A stretch of 64,000 nucleotides of DNA from UBA12018 sp051656605 (GTDB lineage Bacteria; Bacteroidota; Bacteroidia; Bacteroidales; CAMTPD01), in assembly GCA_051656605.1 (NCBI GenBank), contig JBOGCF010000001.1, positions 1-64,000 on the forward strand, written 5' to 3'. This document shows, piece after piece, positions 7,852-16,317 of the stretch. Numbering within the stretch: position 1 is the stretch's first letter; every line of letters begins with the position of its first letter. The translations under genes were made by a program, and so were the position numbers. Under the pieces are notes generated by a model, which made no database searches, was not told the DNA's origin, and saw nothing but the letters and a program-made list of their open reading frames with translations.

Positions 7852-10281
7852 TTATCTCTTTAATAACTTACCCATTCGCATATATGAAACTAGCGATATA
7901 ACAGATAATATTATTAAAACGATATAAAGATATAAAGAAATTCCATCAAATGCATCATTTTTACCATAAGAATGCATCCCACTTAAGAAATAATTAACAC
8001 CTAAGAAGGTCATCAGAACCGATGCAAAAGAAAACATGGATAACAAATTAAACCAAAATAATATATTTATTTTATTAATCAATCGAATATGTGTTACGAT
8101 TGCATAAACAACCATCGTAATCAATGCCCATGTCTCTTTTGGATCCCATCCCCAATAACGGCCCCAGGACTCATTGGCCCAAACTGCGCCTAAAAATGTT
8201 CCCACTGTCATTAGAATTAATCCAATAAGCATAGACATCTCATTTATTATTGTGAATTCCTGAATTTTAGGCATTAAAAGATCCTTTTGCTTTTTACCAA
8301 AGCACATCAAGATCAGATTAAATAGTCCCAAAAGTGTTGAAATACCAAAGAAACCATATGCCGCAACAATTACAGCAACATGAAACATCAACCATGGAGA
8401 TTTCAACACAGGAACCAACGCATTAATCTGTGGGTCCATCCAATTAAGTCCAGACACAAATAATATAACCCCTGTAAATAATGAAGCTAATGCGAATGTT
8501 ATTGGCGATCGACGGATAAACAATAATCCACCAAGCATAGTAGCCCATCCCACATAAACCATAGTTTCATATGAATTACTCCATGGAGCATATCCACTTA
8601 CATACCATCTCAATCCCATTCCAAATGTATGCATCACAAAAACAGCACCAACGAAGAATGCAAAAATCTTAAATAAAAGATTATATATCGGTTTCTCTTC
8701 AAACATTTTTGCTAGAGATACAACTAGCAAGACTCCTCCTAATATTAAATACAACTTAAAGCAATGTCTGAAAATATGCATTTTATTGTAATACGATTCC
8801 CATTTGAGCTTTGATTGATCAATTTGCAGTGTATTGTTCTTTGCACTTTGATAAGTAGAGATCATACTCAAAACCTCATCTGTTTTTGACCAGTCTCCTG
8901 ATTTAACTGCTTCTGCGATCTCTTCTGTATACCAATCAAATATTCGAGAAACAAACATTGAGTCTTTTTCCGAAAAAGAAGATAAATCGTCTCCTGAAGC
9001 AAACCATTTGTGATTTTGATCGTTCTCTAACGGAAATAGATTTAATAATCTACCATTGATAAGCTGATAGAATATATTTACTTTTTCATCTAATTTGAGA
9101 AGATCTTTATCCATCTGATTCCTTTCATTCGGCATCTTATTATAGATTTGATCTATCTCACTTTGTAGTTTGTAGCTCCCTTGTTGATCAAACAAATCAA
9201 CATAAGCACACATCTTACCATTCAAAGCATAGTTCTTAACAATCTGCTTATTCGGAACCTCAATCAATGGAATGCGTGACCAAATTTGCGGATATGTAAG
9301 AATCCCTAATAAAACCTGATCTGCAGATTGATTATTATACATTTCATCTTTATGCAACTTCCTCATTACCTCATTAGAGAATGTATTCACCGGAACCATT
9401 CGTCCATTATACATCTGCATTGGCATCAAACCAAATTTTTCGGCTTCAGCTTTAGGTATTGCCATTGATTCTGTAGCCTTCTCAAAGTTCATGGACTCAT
9501 TGGCACAAATAGATGTTACCCCCATAAACAGAAAAACGAAAACCACTGACACTTTATTCGAATAAGCTTTCAAACGATTATTCAAGAAACGCAAACGACT
9601 ATTCTTTCCTATCAACGAATAAATAAAGCCAACAACAAGCAATAAATACCCCAAATAAGTAACATATCTACCTGCAACATCTTTGTTTACAGACAAAATT
9701 GTACCTTTTTCATCTTGATCATAAGATGCTTGAAAGAAACGATAACCCTCCAAGTCCATTACATTATTCATAAAAACCTTCTGATCAAATGTTTTTCCGT
9801 TATAATATACACGAAGTAAACTTTCATATGAAGATGGGCTGGAAGAACCAGGATAGCGATTTAACGAAAAATCAACAAGCTCAATTTCAAAAGGCAACGA
9901 ATGAAGTTCTGTTCTGTCAAATTTTTGAATTACAAGTTGATTTGTTTTTTGCCCTTCTCGTATATGCACCATTCCTTCTTCACCAAATACATGTGTAACA
10001 AATGCACCAATAAGAATTACAATAAATGCAATATGCGAAATCAAAACACCCCATTTCTTCTGACGAAAAAGTTTGAGACGATCAATTGCTCCTATAAAAT
10101 TGAGAATCATTGCAAATTGCAACAACAGCAACACCGGCGAATAGTAAACATACTCTTTAGCGACAATTGTCCCATGCAGTTTTTCTATAAATGTTGCTCC
10201 TGCTAATAAAATAGCATACAACGATAGCAACACAATTGTAGATCGTGGAGAGGATATAATCCGAGTAAGATTATTATACAT
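7852..10281 (-). CDS. ccsBA: CcsBA cytochrome c biogenesis protein (ResB and CcsA fused)
   Basis: This 809-residue membrane protein is the System II cytochrome c synthetase. The N-terminal ResB/CcsB half has about three membrane segments (20-95), a periplasmic domain and a fourth segment at about 205-225. A long extracytoplasmic region follows. The C-terminal CcsA half begins near 515 with eight or so helices and carries the heme-handling tryptophan-rich motif WGRYWGWDPKETWAL at about 705-720. The protein exports heme and attaches it to CXXCH sequences outside the membrane. Its position directly behind two CXXCH-containing genes argues that it matures those proteins. The fused form is common in Bacteroidota and Epsilonproteobacteria. 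Confidence 0.93.
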   Translation of the reverse strand: MYNNLTRIISSPRSTIVLLSLYAILLAGATFIEKLHGTIVAKEYVYYSPVLLLLQFAMILNFIGAIDRLKLFRQKKWGVLISHIAFIVILIGAFVTHVFGEEGMVHIREGQKTNQLVIQKFDRTELHSLPFEIELVDFSLNRYPGSSSPSSYESLLRVYYNGKTFDQKVFMNNVMDLEGYRFFQASYDQDEKGTILSVNKDVAGRYVTYLGYLLLVVGFIYSLIGKNSRLRFLNNRLKAYSNKVSVVFVFLFMGVTSICANESMNFEKATESMAIPKAEAEKFGLMPMQMYNGRMVPVNTFSNEVMRKLHKDEMYNNQSADQVLLGILTYPQIWSRIPLIEVPNKQIVKNYALNGKMCAYVDLFDQQGSYKLQSEIDQIYNKMPNERNQMDKDLLKLDEKVNIFYQLINGRLLNLFPLENDQNHKWFASGDDLSSFSEKDSMFVSRIFDWYTEEIAEAVKSGDWSKTDEVLSMISTYQSAKNNTLQIDQSKLKWESYYNKMHIFRHCFKLYLILGGVLLVVSLAKMFEEKPIYNLLFKIFAFFVGAVFVMHTFGMGLRWYVSGYAPWSNSYETMVYVGWATMLGGLLFIRRSPITFALASLFTGVILFVSGLNWMDPQINALVPVLKSPWLMFHVAVIVAAYGFFGISTLLGLFNLILMCFGKKQKDLLMPKIQEFTIINEMSMLIGLILMTVGTFLGAVWANESWGRYWGWDPKETWALITMVVYAIVTHIRLINKINILFWFNLLSMFSFASVLMTFLGVNYFLSGMHSYGKNDAFDGISLYLYIVLIILSVISLVSYMRMGKLLKR

Positions 10282-10309
10282 TTTACTTGTTTAGTTAAGA
10301 GTTAGACAT

Positions 10310-10348
10310 AAAAAAACAGAGGCAGTAAGTTTATTTCTTACTGCCTCT
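10310..10348 (-). terminator. Terminator hairpin between the HzsA-like gene and ccsBA
   Basis: A perfect 12-bp stem (AGAGGCAGTAAG with CTTACTGCCTCT) is followed on the minus strand by G and seven T residues. It lies between the stop of the 1326-residue gene and the ATG of ccsBA, which starts only about 28 bp after the T tract. I see no promoter in the remaining space, so ccsBA may depend on read-through. Confidence 0.85.
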
Positions 10349-10361
10349 ATAAAAATATAAA

Positions 10362-13300
10362 TTAATCTTCAATAATTACACGGAATCCAACATTTTTAAC
10401 TCTTTGCCATGCATAGTACGCTTTACGTATATATGACGTCGAATTTTTAGGCCTTTCATTCCATGCTCCACCCCTCACTACTCGATGCTTAGATGCTTCC
10501 TTCGACTTCTCATTGTATGGATAGTCGAGGTAAGAACTTCTAGTCCATTCTGCAACATTACCGTGCATTGCAAACAATCCAAAAGGATTGGCTTTATAAG
10601 CTTTCGCATCTGCCATAATCATGTTACCATCATCAACACTTTCAGCTTTAGGAATAAAGTTATAATATTTGTACCAATAGCTATTTTTTGACATCGGAAC
10701 CGGATTCACACCACTTACAGCCATTTTTGAAAGCTGACTATCTGCCATGTTATCGTAAGCACCAAAGTCAGAGTTTGAATTACCAAACCAGAAATCATCG
10801 TCAGAACCAGCTCTACAAGCCCATTCCCATTGCGCTTCTGTTGGAAGCGTAATATTCATTCCTGTTTTCTCGCTAAGCATCTTACAATAAGCCATTGCAT
10901 CTTCCCAGCTCACACGGATCACCGGTTGCTCAGGCTTATTAGCTGCATAACCCGGAGTTGTATGGTCTTTCCAGAACTGATCTACAAATCGGCTATCATG
11001 TTCTGGCACTAATGCATTGTATTGAGCATTTGTAACTTCTACTTCCGCCATCCAGAATGGTTTGTCGATTTTAACTTTCGACATTTGTTTGTTATCTGCA
11101 TTCCCTTTAGGGCTACCCATTACAAACTGTCCAGCCGGAACTTTTACAAACTTCATCACAACTCCTGGTGCCAATTCTATTTCTTTAGAAGTTTCACCTT
11201 CTTTTGACAAAAGAGCTTTTGCTTGATCTGCAGACATTGGCCAGCCTTTCAGCTTAACTTCTTTACTCTTTTTCTCTTTAAGAGGCTCTGGTTTCTCTGG
11301 AGTAATTGCTCCTTTTGATTTCAGATACTCTCCATAAGATTTCAACTCGGCTCTCCAGTCATTCTTCACACCATTATACTTTTCAGACAACTCCATACGA
11401 CGAGTGTACTGATCAATATTACCATCAAGAATGTTAGTTATAAATTCACCTTTATCAGGAGCATTCATATCAATCCAAGTATAAAGATCTTTCCATTCTT
11501 TGTCGGTAAGCTTCACATTGAAGTGACCTTTTTTCAACATTCTCACAAGTTCACTTGTCGAAGCATGATATTCATACGGTTGAAGCACATACATCTCAGC
11601 CTCCGGACCTTGTCTGTTGATATAAGGATGGAAGTTTAGGTATGACAAGCCATATCCTGTTTTCTCATCTTTTCTACCTCCGGTAAAATCAATCGAACCA
11701 TTTTCACCATTATGACAAGAAACACAAGCTCTGTCAAGAATTGGCTGAATCTGATAATCGAAAGTCATTGATCTCACACCACCTTCAGGTGCTTGAATTG
11801 TATGAGGTGTTTTTGACGAAGCGATTACTTTCTTCGGAATAGGTATCTTATTTTGATCTTCATGACAACCTACACAAGAAACGACTTCCCCAGGCATACC
11901 TGTCACCCAGCTTCTCATCCATTGAATAGCTCTACCTTCCGAATCAAGTGGCTGCATTGAAATCGGAGTATTTGCCGGAATCTTGAAAATAACAGAACCA
12001 TCTTCTTCTACCGGAACTACACCTAACAAACGCTTAATATCCCATCCACTTTGAACACCATGAGCATTATGGTCTGATCTTGAATGCAAATACGCATATT
12101 CATAAGCAAATAAACGTAAAGCTTTCACTGTGCCACGAGGTACACCTCTCAAACCTTCACCTTCATAGATGTCCTGAATAAAGACTGTTGATTCTTTATC
12201 ATTGAGTTTCACCTTGTCAGGAATTACAGCCGGAGCAGGTCTTTCTTGAGCTAAAATAGGCGTGATCAAACCTTCACCCTCATATTCAGCAACAAGCGTA
12301 ACATTATCAAAGATGTCGACCAAATAAATACCCCAAAGCGATTCCGGGCTCATTTTAGCTGAAACCAAGAAGTATTTATCATTCAATGGCCAAGGCTTCA
12401 CAAACTGAGGCCAAACTCCATCTACAAGTTCATCCTTAATAATAGGCTCAATAGGTCTATTTCTAAAAGGAATCTCTTGAGTCATACCTTTTTCCTCCTT
12501 ACGACTCTTCATCGGATCAAACAACATCATTCGTCCTGATCTCACAGTACCGTGGTGACCAGAAATAATTCCGACAAACGCAGAAGAGTGTCCTGGAAGG
12601 GGTTGCATATCGAATGTACTATTCGGGAAATACGAACCACTACCATACAATGCCTTCACTTCTGTTCCATCAGGATTCATATGCATTACGAATCTTGAGA
12701 AGTAGTGCGTCAAGTCTGTATATTCCCAACGAGTATACATCACGCGACCATTTTGCATCACAACCGGATTCCAGTTCGCATCTTGGTCAAAAGTAAGACG
12801 TCTAATACTCTTATCCTTTGGATCATACAAAACCGCATTACCAACCGCATCTGAACCACTTACACATGGCACACCGTGATAACCAATATTTGAAACAGCC
12901 CAAATTTTACCACTTGGCAAATATGTTGCATCGAAAAATTCTAGATCTTTCTCTACAGTTTCAATAAGAGGTTTTGCTTCACCACCTGACACAGGAACTT
13001 CAAAAACATTGAATCGGTTGTCTTTTGTCAATGAAGTAAACATGATCTTAGATCCGTCCCAATGTAGCTTCAGGTCCGAAACAGCTCCTGTTGTTGAAGG
13101 TTTAAAAATTGTTCTAGTTTGTACATCCCCTCTAAGGTTAGACAACTCTGCAATTTCCGCATCAAAACCAACACGTCTTGCCGAAGTTTGGTTACTCCAG
13201 TTATTAGGCTGAGTTCCTAACTCATGCGTATTGATATTTCGTGCATTTGCTCCAATCTTATAACGACCCACGATGATCTTATCCACATCTAAAAGTGGAT

Positions 13301-14342
13301 TTGACATCAACAAAGCCTTCTTCAGTTCTAATACACGATTAGCATCTGCGATTGCCTGAGCATTGCCAGTATATATACCTTTAAATCCTTTTTTATTTAA
13401 TGCAATGATTTCATCAAACAAAGGTTTGTTTTTTGCAACATCAAACCCTTTTGCCTTCTTCATATCATTATAAGCAAGCTCTATCGATTCAATATTGAAC
13501 CATGCCAATTGATCTTGAATTTTCAAAACCTGGTTAGCTTGATCAAAAAGTTGAAGATATTGTTTGATTTGCTCATCAAGATTAGAAACACTATTAACTG
13601 CTTCTAATTGCTTGCTAAAATAAGCCTTATCCTGAAGCTTATTAATAACACCTTCTACAAGTTGTTTTTCTACAGAAGCATCAACAGTTGTTAACCAAAT
13701 ATCAAGACCTCCGTCGATACTAGATCCAATCACACCCAAATCCTGTGGATATACATTGCGCAATTGGTCTGCATAATCTTTTCCGAAAATATTTTGCACT
13801 CTGAAGAATGCACTTCCTATAGGTGAGTTGTCATCAATACCTACTTCCGACTCAAAACGGTCAAATTTCTTATCCAACTGGAAAACAACCACACCATTAG
13901 CATGCACCAGAACACTATGATCGTATTTTGTTCCTGCTATAGAAACCGGTTTACCTGAAAAGTTTGAATTAAACTTAGGTGTGCCGTGTGGTGCATCCGT
14001 ATAAATAGGTGTAAGCTCATCCAACCAAACGGTAGAACCATCGCTAGCAATTAGTTTTGCATTCGCCCATGCGGCATGATCCCAGTCTGATCCGTCAGGA
14101 CCACCGGTTGTAATTAATACTAATTTATCTTGACCTTTTACGTTAGCAACAATCTTTTCGGACTTCTGCTTTGCTTTCATCCACTTTGACTCTATAGGCA
14201 TACCCGCCTTTTTCAACGCATCACGCAAGGTTGCTTTTTGCTTTACAGAGGCATCGATCCAATTCGAAGCACTCTTTTGAGCATATGAGTTATGCGCAGC
14301 GAGACAAAGTAGTAATGAAACTCCAATACCAAATTTTCTCAT
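10362..14342 (-). CDS. HzsA-like di-heme protein with N-terminal NPCBM-like and C-terminal FGE-sulfatase-like domains
   Basis: This 1326-residue exported protein has a cleavable signal peptide (cut near NSYA at about 21). An NPCBM-like carbohydrate-binding region spans about 75-180, an alpha-helical stretch about 215-350, and TolB-like propeller blades about 395-660. A domain resembling the alpha subunit of hydrazine synthase carries two c-type heme motifs, CVGCH at about 822 and CVSCH at about 872. From about 1050 to the end there is an FGE-sulfatase-like module (VPAGQFVMGSP, LPTEAQWEWACRAG, NPFGLFAMHGNVAEW, RVVRGGAWN). HzsA-like domains are widespread outside anammox bacteria and their reactions are unknown, so hydrazine chemistry should not be inferred. 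The gene is flanked by a cupin lipoprotein and CcsBA. A periplasmic redox enzyme acting on a carbohydrate-related compound is plausible. Confidence 0.8.
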   Translation of the reverse strand: MRKFGIGVSLLLCLAAHNSYAQKSASNWIDASVKQKATLRDALKKAGMPIESKWMKAKQKSEKIVANVKGQDKLVLITTGGPDGSDWDHAAWANAKLIASDGSTVWLDELTPIYTDAPHGTPKFNSNFSGKPVSIAGTKYDHSVLVHANGVVVFQLDKKFDRFESEVGIDDNSPIGSAFFRVQNIFGKDYADQLRNVYPQDLGVIGSSIDGGLDIWLTTVDASVEKQLVEGVINKLQDKAYFSKQLEAVNSVSNLDEQIKQYLQLFDQANQVLKIQDQLAWFNIESIELAYNDMKKAKGFDVAKNKPLFDEIIALNKKGFKGIYTGNAQAIADANRVLELKKALLMSNPLLDVDKIIVGRYKIGANARNINTHELGTQPNNWSNQTSARRVGFDAEIAELSNLRGDVQTRTIFKPSTTGAVSDLKLHWDGSKIMFTSLTKDNRFNVFEVPVSGGEAKPLIETVEKDLEFFDATYLPSGKIWAVSNIGYHGVPCVSGSDAVGNAVLYDPKDKSIRRLTFDQDANWNPVVMQNGRVMYTRWEYTDLTHYFSRFVMHMNPDGTEVKALYGSGSYFPNSTFDMQPLPGHSSAFVGIISGHHGTVRSGRMMLFDPMKSRKEEKGMTQEIPFRNRPIEPIIKDELVDGVWPQFVKPWPLNDKYFLVSAKMSPESLWGIYLVDIFDNVTLVAEYEGEGLITPILAQERPAPAVIPDKVKLNDKESTVFIQDIYEGEGLRGVPRGTVKALRLFAYEYAYLHSRSDHNAHGVQSGWDIKRLLGVVPVEEDGSVIFKIPANTPISMQPLDSEGRAIQWMRSWVTGMPGEVVSCVGCHEDQNKIPIPKKVIASSKTPHTIQAPEGGVRSMTFDYQIQPILDRACVSCHNGENGSIDFTGGRKDEKTGYGLSYLNFHPYINRQGPEAEMYVLQPYEYHASTSELVRMLKKGHFNVKLTDKEWKDLYTWIDMNAPDKGEFITNILDGNIDQYTRRMELSEKYNGVKNDWRAELKSYGEYLKSKGAITPEKPEPLKEKKSKEVKLKGWPMSADQAKALLSKEGETSKEIELAPGVVMKFVKVPAGQFVMGSPKGNADNKQMSKVKIDKPFWMAEVEVTNAQYNALVPEHDSRFVDQFWKDHTTPGYAANKPEQPVIRVSWEDAMAYCKMLSEKTGMNITLPTEAQWEWACRAGSDDDFWFGNSNSDFGAYDNMADSQLSKMAVSGVNPVPMSKNSYWYKYYNFIPKAESVDDGNMIMADAKAYKANPFGLFAMHGNVAEWTRSSYLDYPYNEKSKEASKHRVVRGGAWNERPKNSTSYIRKAYYAWQRVKNVGFRVIIED

Positions 14343-14372
14343 TAAGTTTAGTTTGTGTTTTTCTGATTAAAG

Positions 14373-14402
14373 AGCAGTCTGAAGTTTAGCAATCAGACTG
14401 CT
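14373..14402 (-). terminator. Intergenic hairpin between the cupin and HzsA-like genes
   Basis: A 10-bp perfect stem (AGCAGTCTGA with TCAGACTGCT) and a 10-nt loop lie about 30 bp before the HzsA-like start codon. The following minus-strand bases are CTTTAAT, a poor T tract, while the plus strand has TTTTATTTC. It may act as an attenuator or RNA-stabilising hairpin rather than a full stop. Confidence 0.6.
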
Positions 14403-14424
14403 TTTATTTCTATCTTGAAAATTA

Positions 14425-15165
14425 CTATTGACTTAGGCAATCAGTAAATACAACATTAGGGTTAGTGAAGCGAAGACCATCACCATCGTGATAAGTTGCA
14501 TATTCAGATACGATCGCACCTTCATCACCAGCCATTAAGAAGTGAGGAGTTTCTAGTTGTTTCAAAGGAACCATCTCATCTACCTTTTGAATCACGAAAT
14601 TACTTACTGTGATATAATCTTTTTGGCTTTCTGGCAACTTAGGACCATTAGGTGTAGTTTCGCCAACTGCATAGTTATAAACCCATCCGTGACGTGGCAC
14701 CCAAGCTTCATGCTTAGCCGCATACTTTGTAGGAAGGTGTTTGTGCTCAACAATCATTTGCCCAGGCAATAAATAGATTTCATGAGCAAAATAGTTATGC
14801 TCTGCATCATTAACCCAGAAAATACCACCCATACCAACGTTTTCGAAATCACCTAATTCAAAATCAGTAATCCAAAGATTCTTTTTTAGATTTTCTGAAT
14901 AAGGAACACCATAAAACTCTAGCATATCAAGATACGCAGCCAAAGCTACATCAGCTTGTAACTTTCCATCTTTGTAAAAATCCGCATTTGTGTACTTCTT
15001 TTGATACTTCATAGCTTTATTCGTTTTTAAATTTGATTCACAAGCATTTGTACAAGACTCAGATCCATTTGCAGTAGTATTGGCAGCATTACCACCTGTA
15101 CAAGCAATAAAACCTGCACTAATCGCCGCAAAACAGATCGTTTTAAAAAATAGATTACCTTTCAT
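14425..15165 (-). CDS. Cupin lipoprotein resembling D-lyxose isomerase
   Basis: This 246-residue protein has a lipoprotein signal peptide (lipobox FIAC at 19-22) and a Ser/Asn-rich linker. The mature part, from about 55, resembles the D-lyxose ketol-isomerase cupin family. It has LLPGQMIVEHKHLP (metal-ligand HxH type) followed by KHEAWVPRHGW, and a later block reading IVSEYATYHDGDGLRF that matches the family's conserved Glu and Asp-containing strand. Known members are cytoplasmic and interconvert D-lyxose and D-xylulose. A lipid-anchored version facing the periplasm or surface is unusual. The gene lies 9 bp behind the RidA-like gene. Sugar isomerisation outside the membrane is an inference; metal binding alone is better supported. 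Confidence 0.6.
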   Translation of the reverse strand: MKGNLFFKTICFAAISAGFIACTGGNAANTTANGSESCTNACESNLKTNKAMKYQKKYTNADFYKDGKLQADVALAAYLDMLEFYGVPYSENLKKNLWITDFELGDFENVGMGGIFWVNDAEHNYFAHEIYLLPGQMIVEHKHLPTKYAAKHEAWVPRHGWVYNYAVGETTPNGPKLPESQKDYITVSNFVIQKVDEMVPLKQLETPHFLMAGDEGAIVSEYATYHDGDGLRFTNPNVVFTDCLSQ

Positions 15166-15174
15166 GATTAATAA

Positions 15175-16299
15175 TTAATATGTAGCTATACCTTCAATTT
15201 CTATTAATAATTCATCTCGACATACGTCGGCCAATAAAAAACTCATCGGTAAACTCGGAAACATTCTTTGTAGAAGCTCTTTTGCCTCATTCACAAACTT
15301 GTCATGTTTAAGATATACACGCAACAATTTATATGAACGCGTACAAACATCAGACATACCTGCATGATTTAGGTTTTCATCGCCAATCAAATATTCGATA
15401 TTTTCGACAGTTGTGACCAACTGCTCCTTCAACGTTGCATTATGCAAACTCTCCTCACCTCTGATTGCCGCAGTTCCTGAAATGTAGATAACACCTCCGT
15501 CATCCACAAAATCAACTGCTTTCGCACGTTCAAATTTAGGAGTCGTTTTATTTTCCACCTCTGAAATCAACAATCGTTTTGAGTATTCATGTGCAGCAAT
15601 CTGAAGTTGATTATCAATCGGAACGATAGACAACACCTCTTTACTGTATCTTATCGCATCAATATCAACAATCACACCACCCGATTGCATCCCAATACCT
15701 GTTGCGGCAGGATAACCCTCATTCCATTTTCCGGCAGCATAAAACGTCGTTCTTGCATCGTTGAAAGCCTGATAATGTTGATACTCATTCTCAAAATCAA
15801 CAATTCTTTCCAAATAATTCCATTGCCTTACTATGTCACAAACCTCGAAACCTTCTTTTTCGAAAACAGCAGCAATTGTATCAAAAACATCTACAGATTG
15901 CTGACGAAACGAAACACGAATTACATCAGATTGAACACCTGATATATAAAGAGATTTAACCTGTTCGTTTTCGTACACAACGTAAGGAATGTTAGCAAAA
16001 AGATCATATCTCAATTCATTAGGCTCACCATCAAAATACTGCACTTCTGCAACCAAGCGACTAGCAAGAGGAGCTTGTGCAATCAAGCTAAATGTTGGCA
16101 CAGCTGATGGATATACACTAAATAAATGATCTTTCAATATGTTATATTTACGAACATAATCTTCATTATTAAAGATTGCCGCAAAAATATTAATTCGTAT
16201 AATCGGTTTAGCTAAGCTCCATGATTCGGTAAGAGATAGAAGCGCACTCTGAAAGTCTTCATCCTCTGTACGAAAGATAGAGTAAATTAAGTTCTTCAT
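15175..16299 (-). CDS. RidA/YjgF-superfamily protein, chorismatase (FkbO/Hyg5)-like
   Basis: This 374-residue protein has no signal peptide. It appears to contain two RidA-type folds. The central NDARTTFYAAGKWNEGYPAATGIG region (about 180-203) resembles the corresponding segment of chorismatases such as FkbO and Hyg5. The C-terminal part (about 255-370) has a RidA-like ISGTAAIRGEESLH and final strand pattern. Chorismatases hydrolyse chorismate, while RidA proteins hydrolyse reactive imines. I cannot tell which, if either, applies here. The gene is embedded between secreted redox and sugar-binding proteins (18 bp after the peroxidase gene, 9 bp before the cupin gene). A cytoplasmic role in removing or converting an intermediate is possible. 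Confidence 0.65.
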   Translation of the reverse strand: MKNLIYSIFRTEDEDFQSALLSLTESWSLAKPIIRINIFAAIFNNEDYVRKYNILKDHLFSVYPSAVPTFSLIAQAPLASRLVAEVQYFDGEPNELRYDLFANIPYVVYENEQVKSLYISGVQSDVIRVSFRQQSVDVFDTIAAVFEKEGFEVCDIVRQWNYLERIVDFENEYQHYQAFNDARTTFYAAGKWNEGYPAATGIGMQSGGVIVDIDAIRYSKEVLSIVPIDNQLQIAAHEYSKRLLISEVENKTTPKFERAKAVDFVDDGGVIYISGTAAIRGEESLHNATLKEQLVTTVENIEYLIGDENLNHAGMSDVCTRSYKLLRVYLKHDKFVNEAKELLQRMFPSLPMSFLLADVCRDELLIEIEGIATY

Positions 16300-16317
16300 G
16301 TTACTATTTTCGGGTTG

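Noticed and set aside
10362..14342. Evidence for hydrazine synthesis (anammox).
   Set aside because: Only the HzsA-like domain is present, fused to unrelated domains. No HzsB or HzsC or anammox genes are seen, and the domain is common in other phyla.
10362..14342. The FGE-like domain as a second sulfatase maturase beside the radical SAM enzyme.
   Set aside because: The domain is a C-terminal module of a heme protein. Many FGE-like domains lack maturase activity, and I do not see a clear paired-Cys active site.
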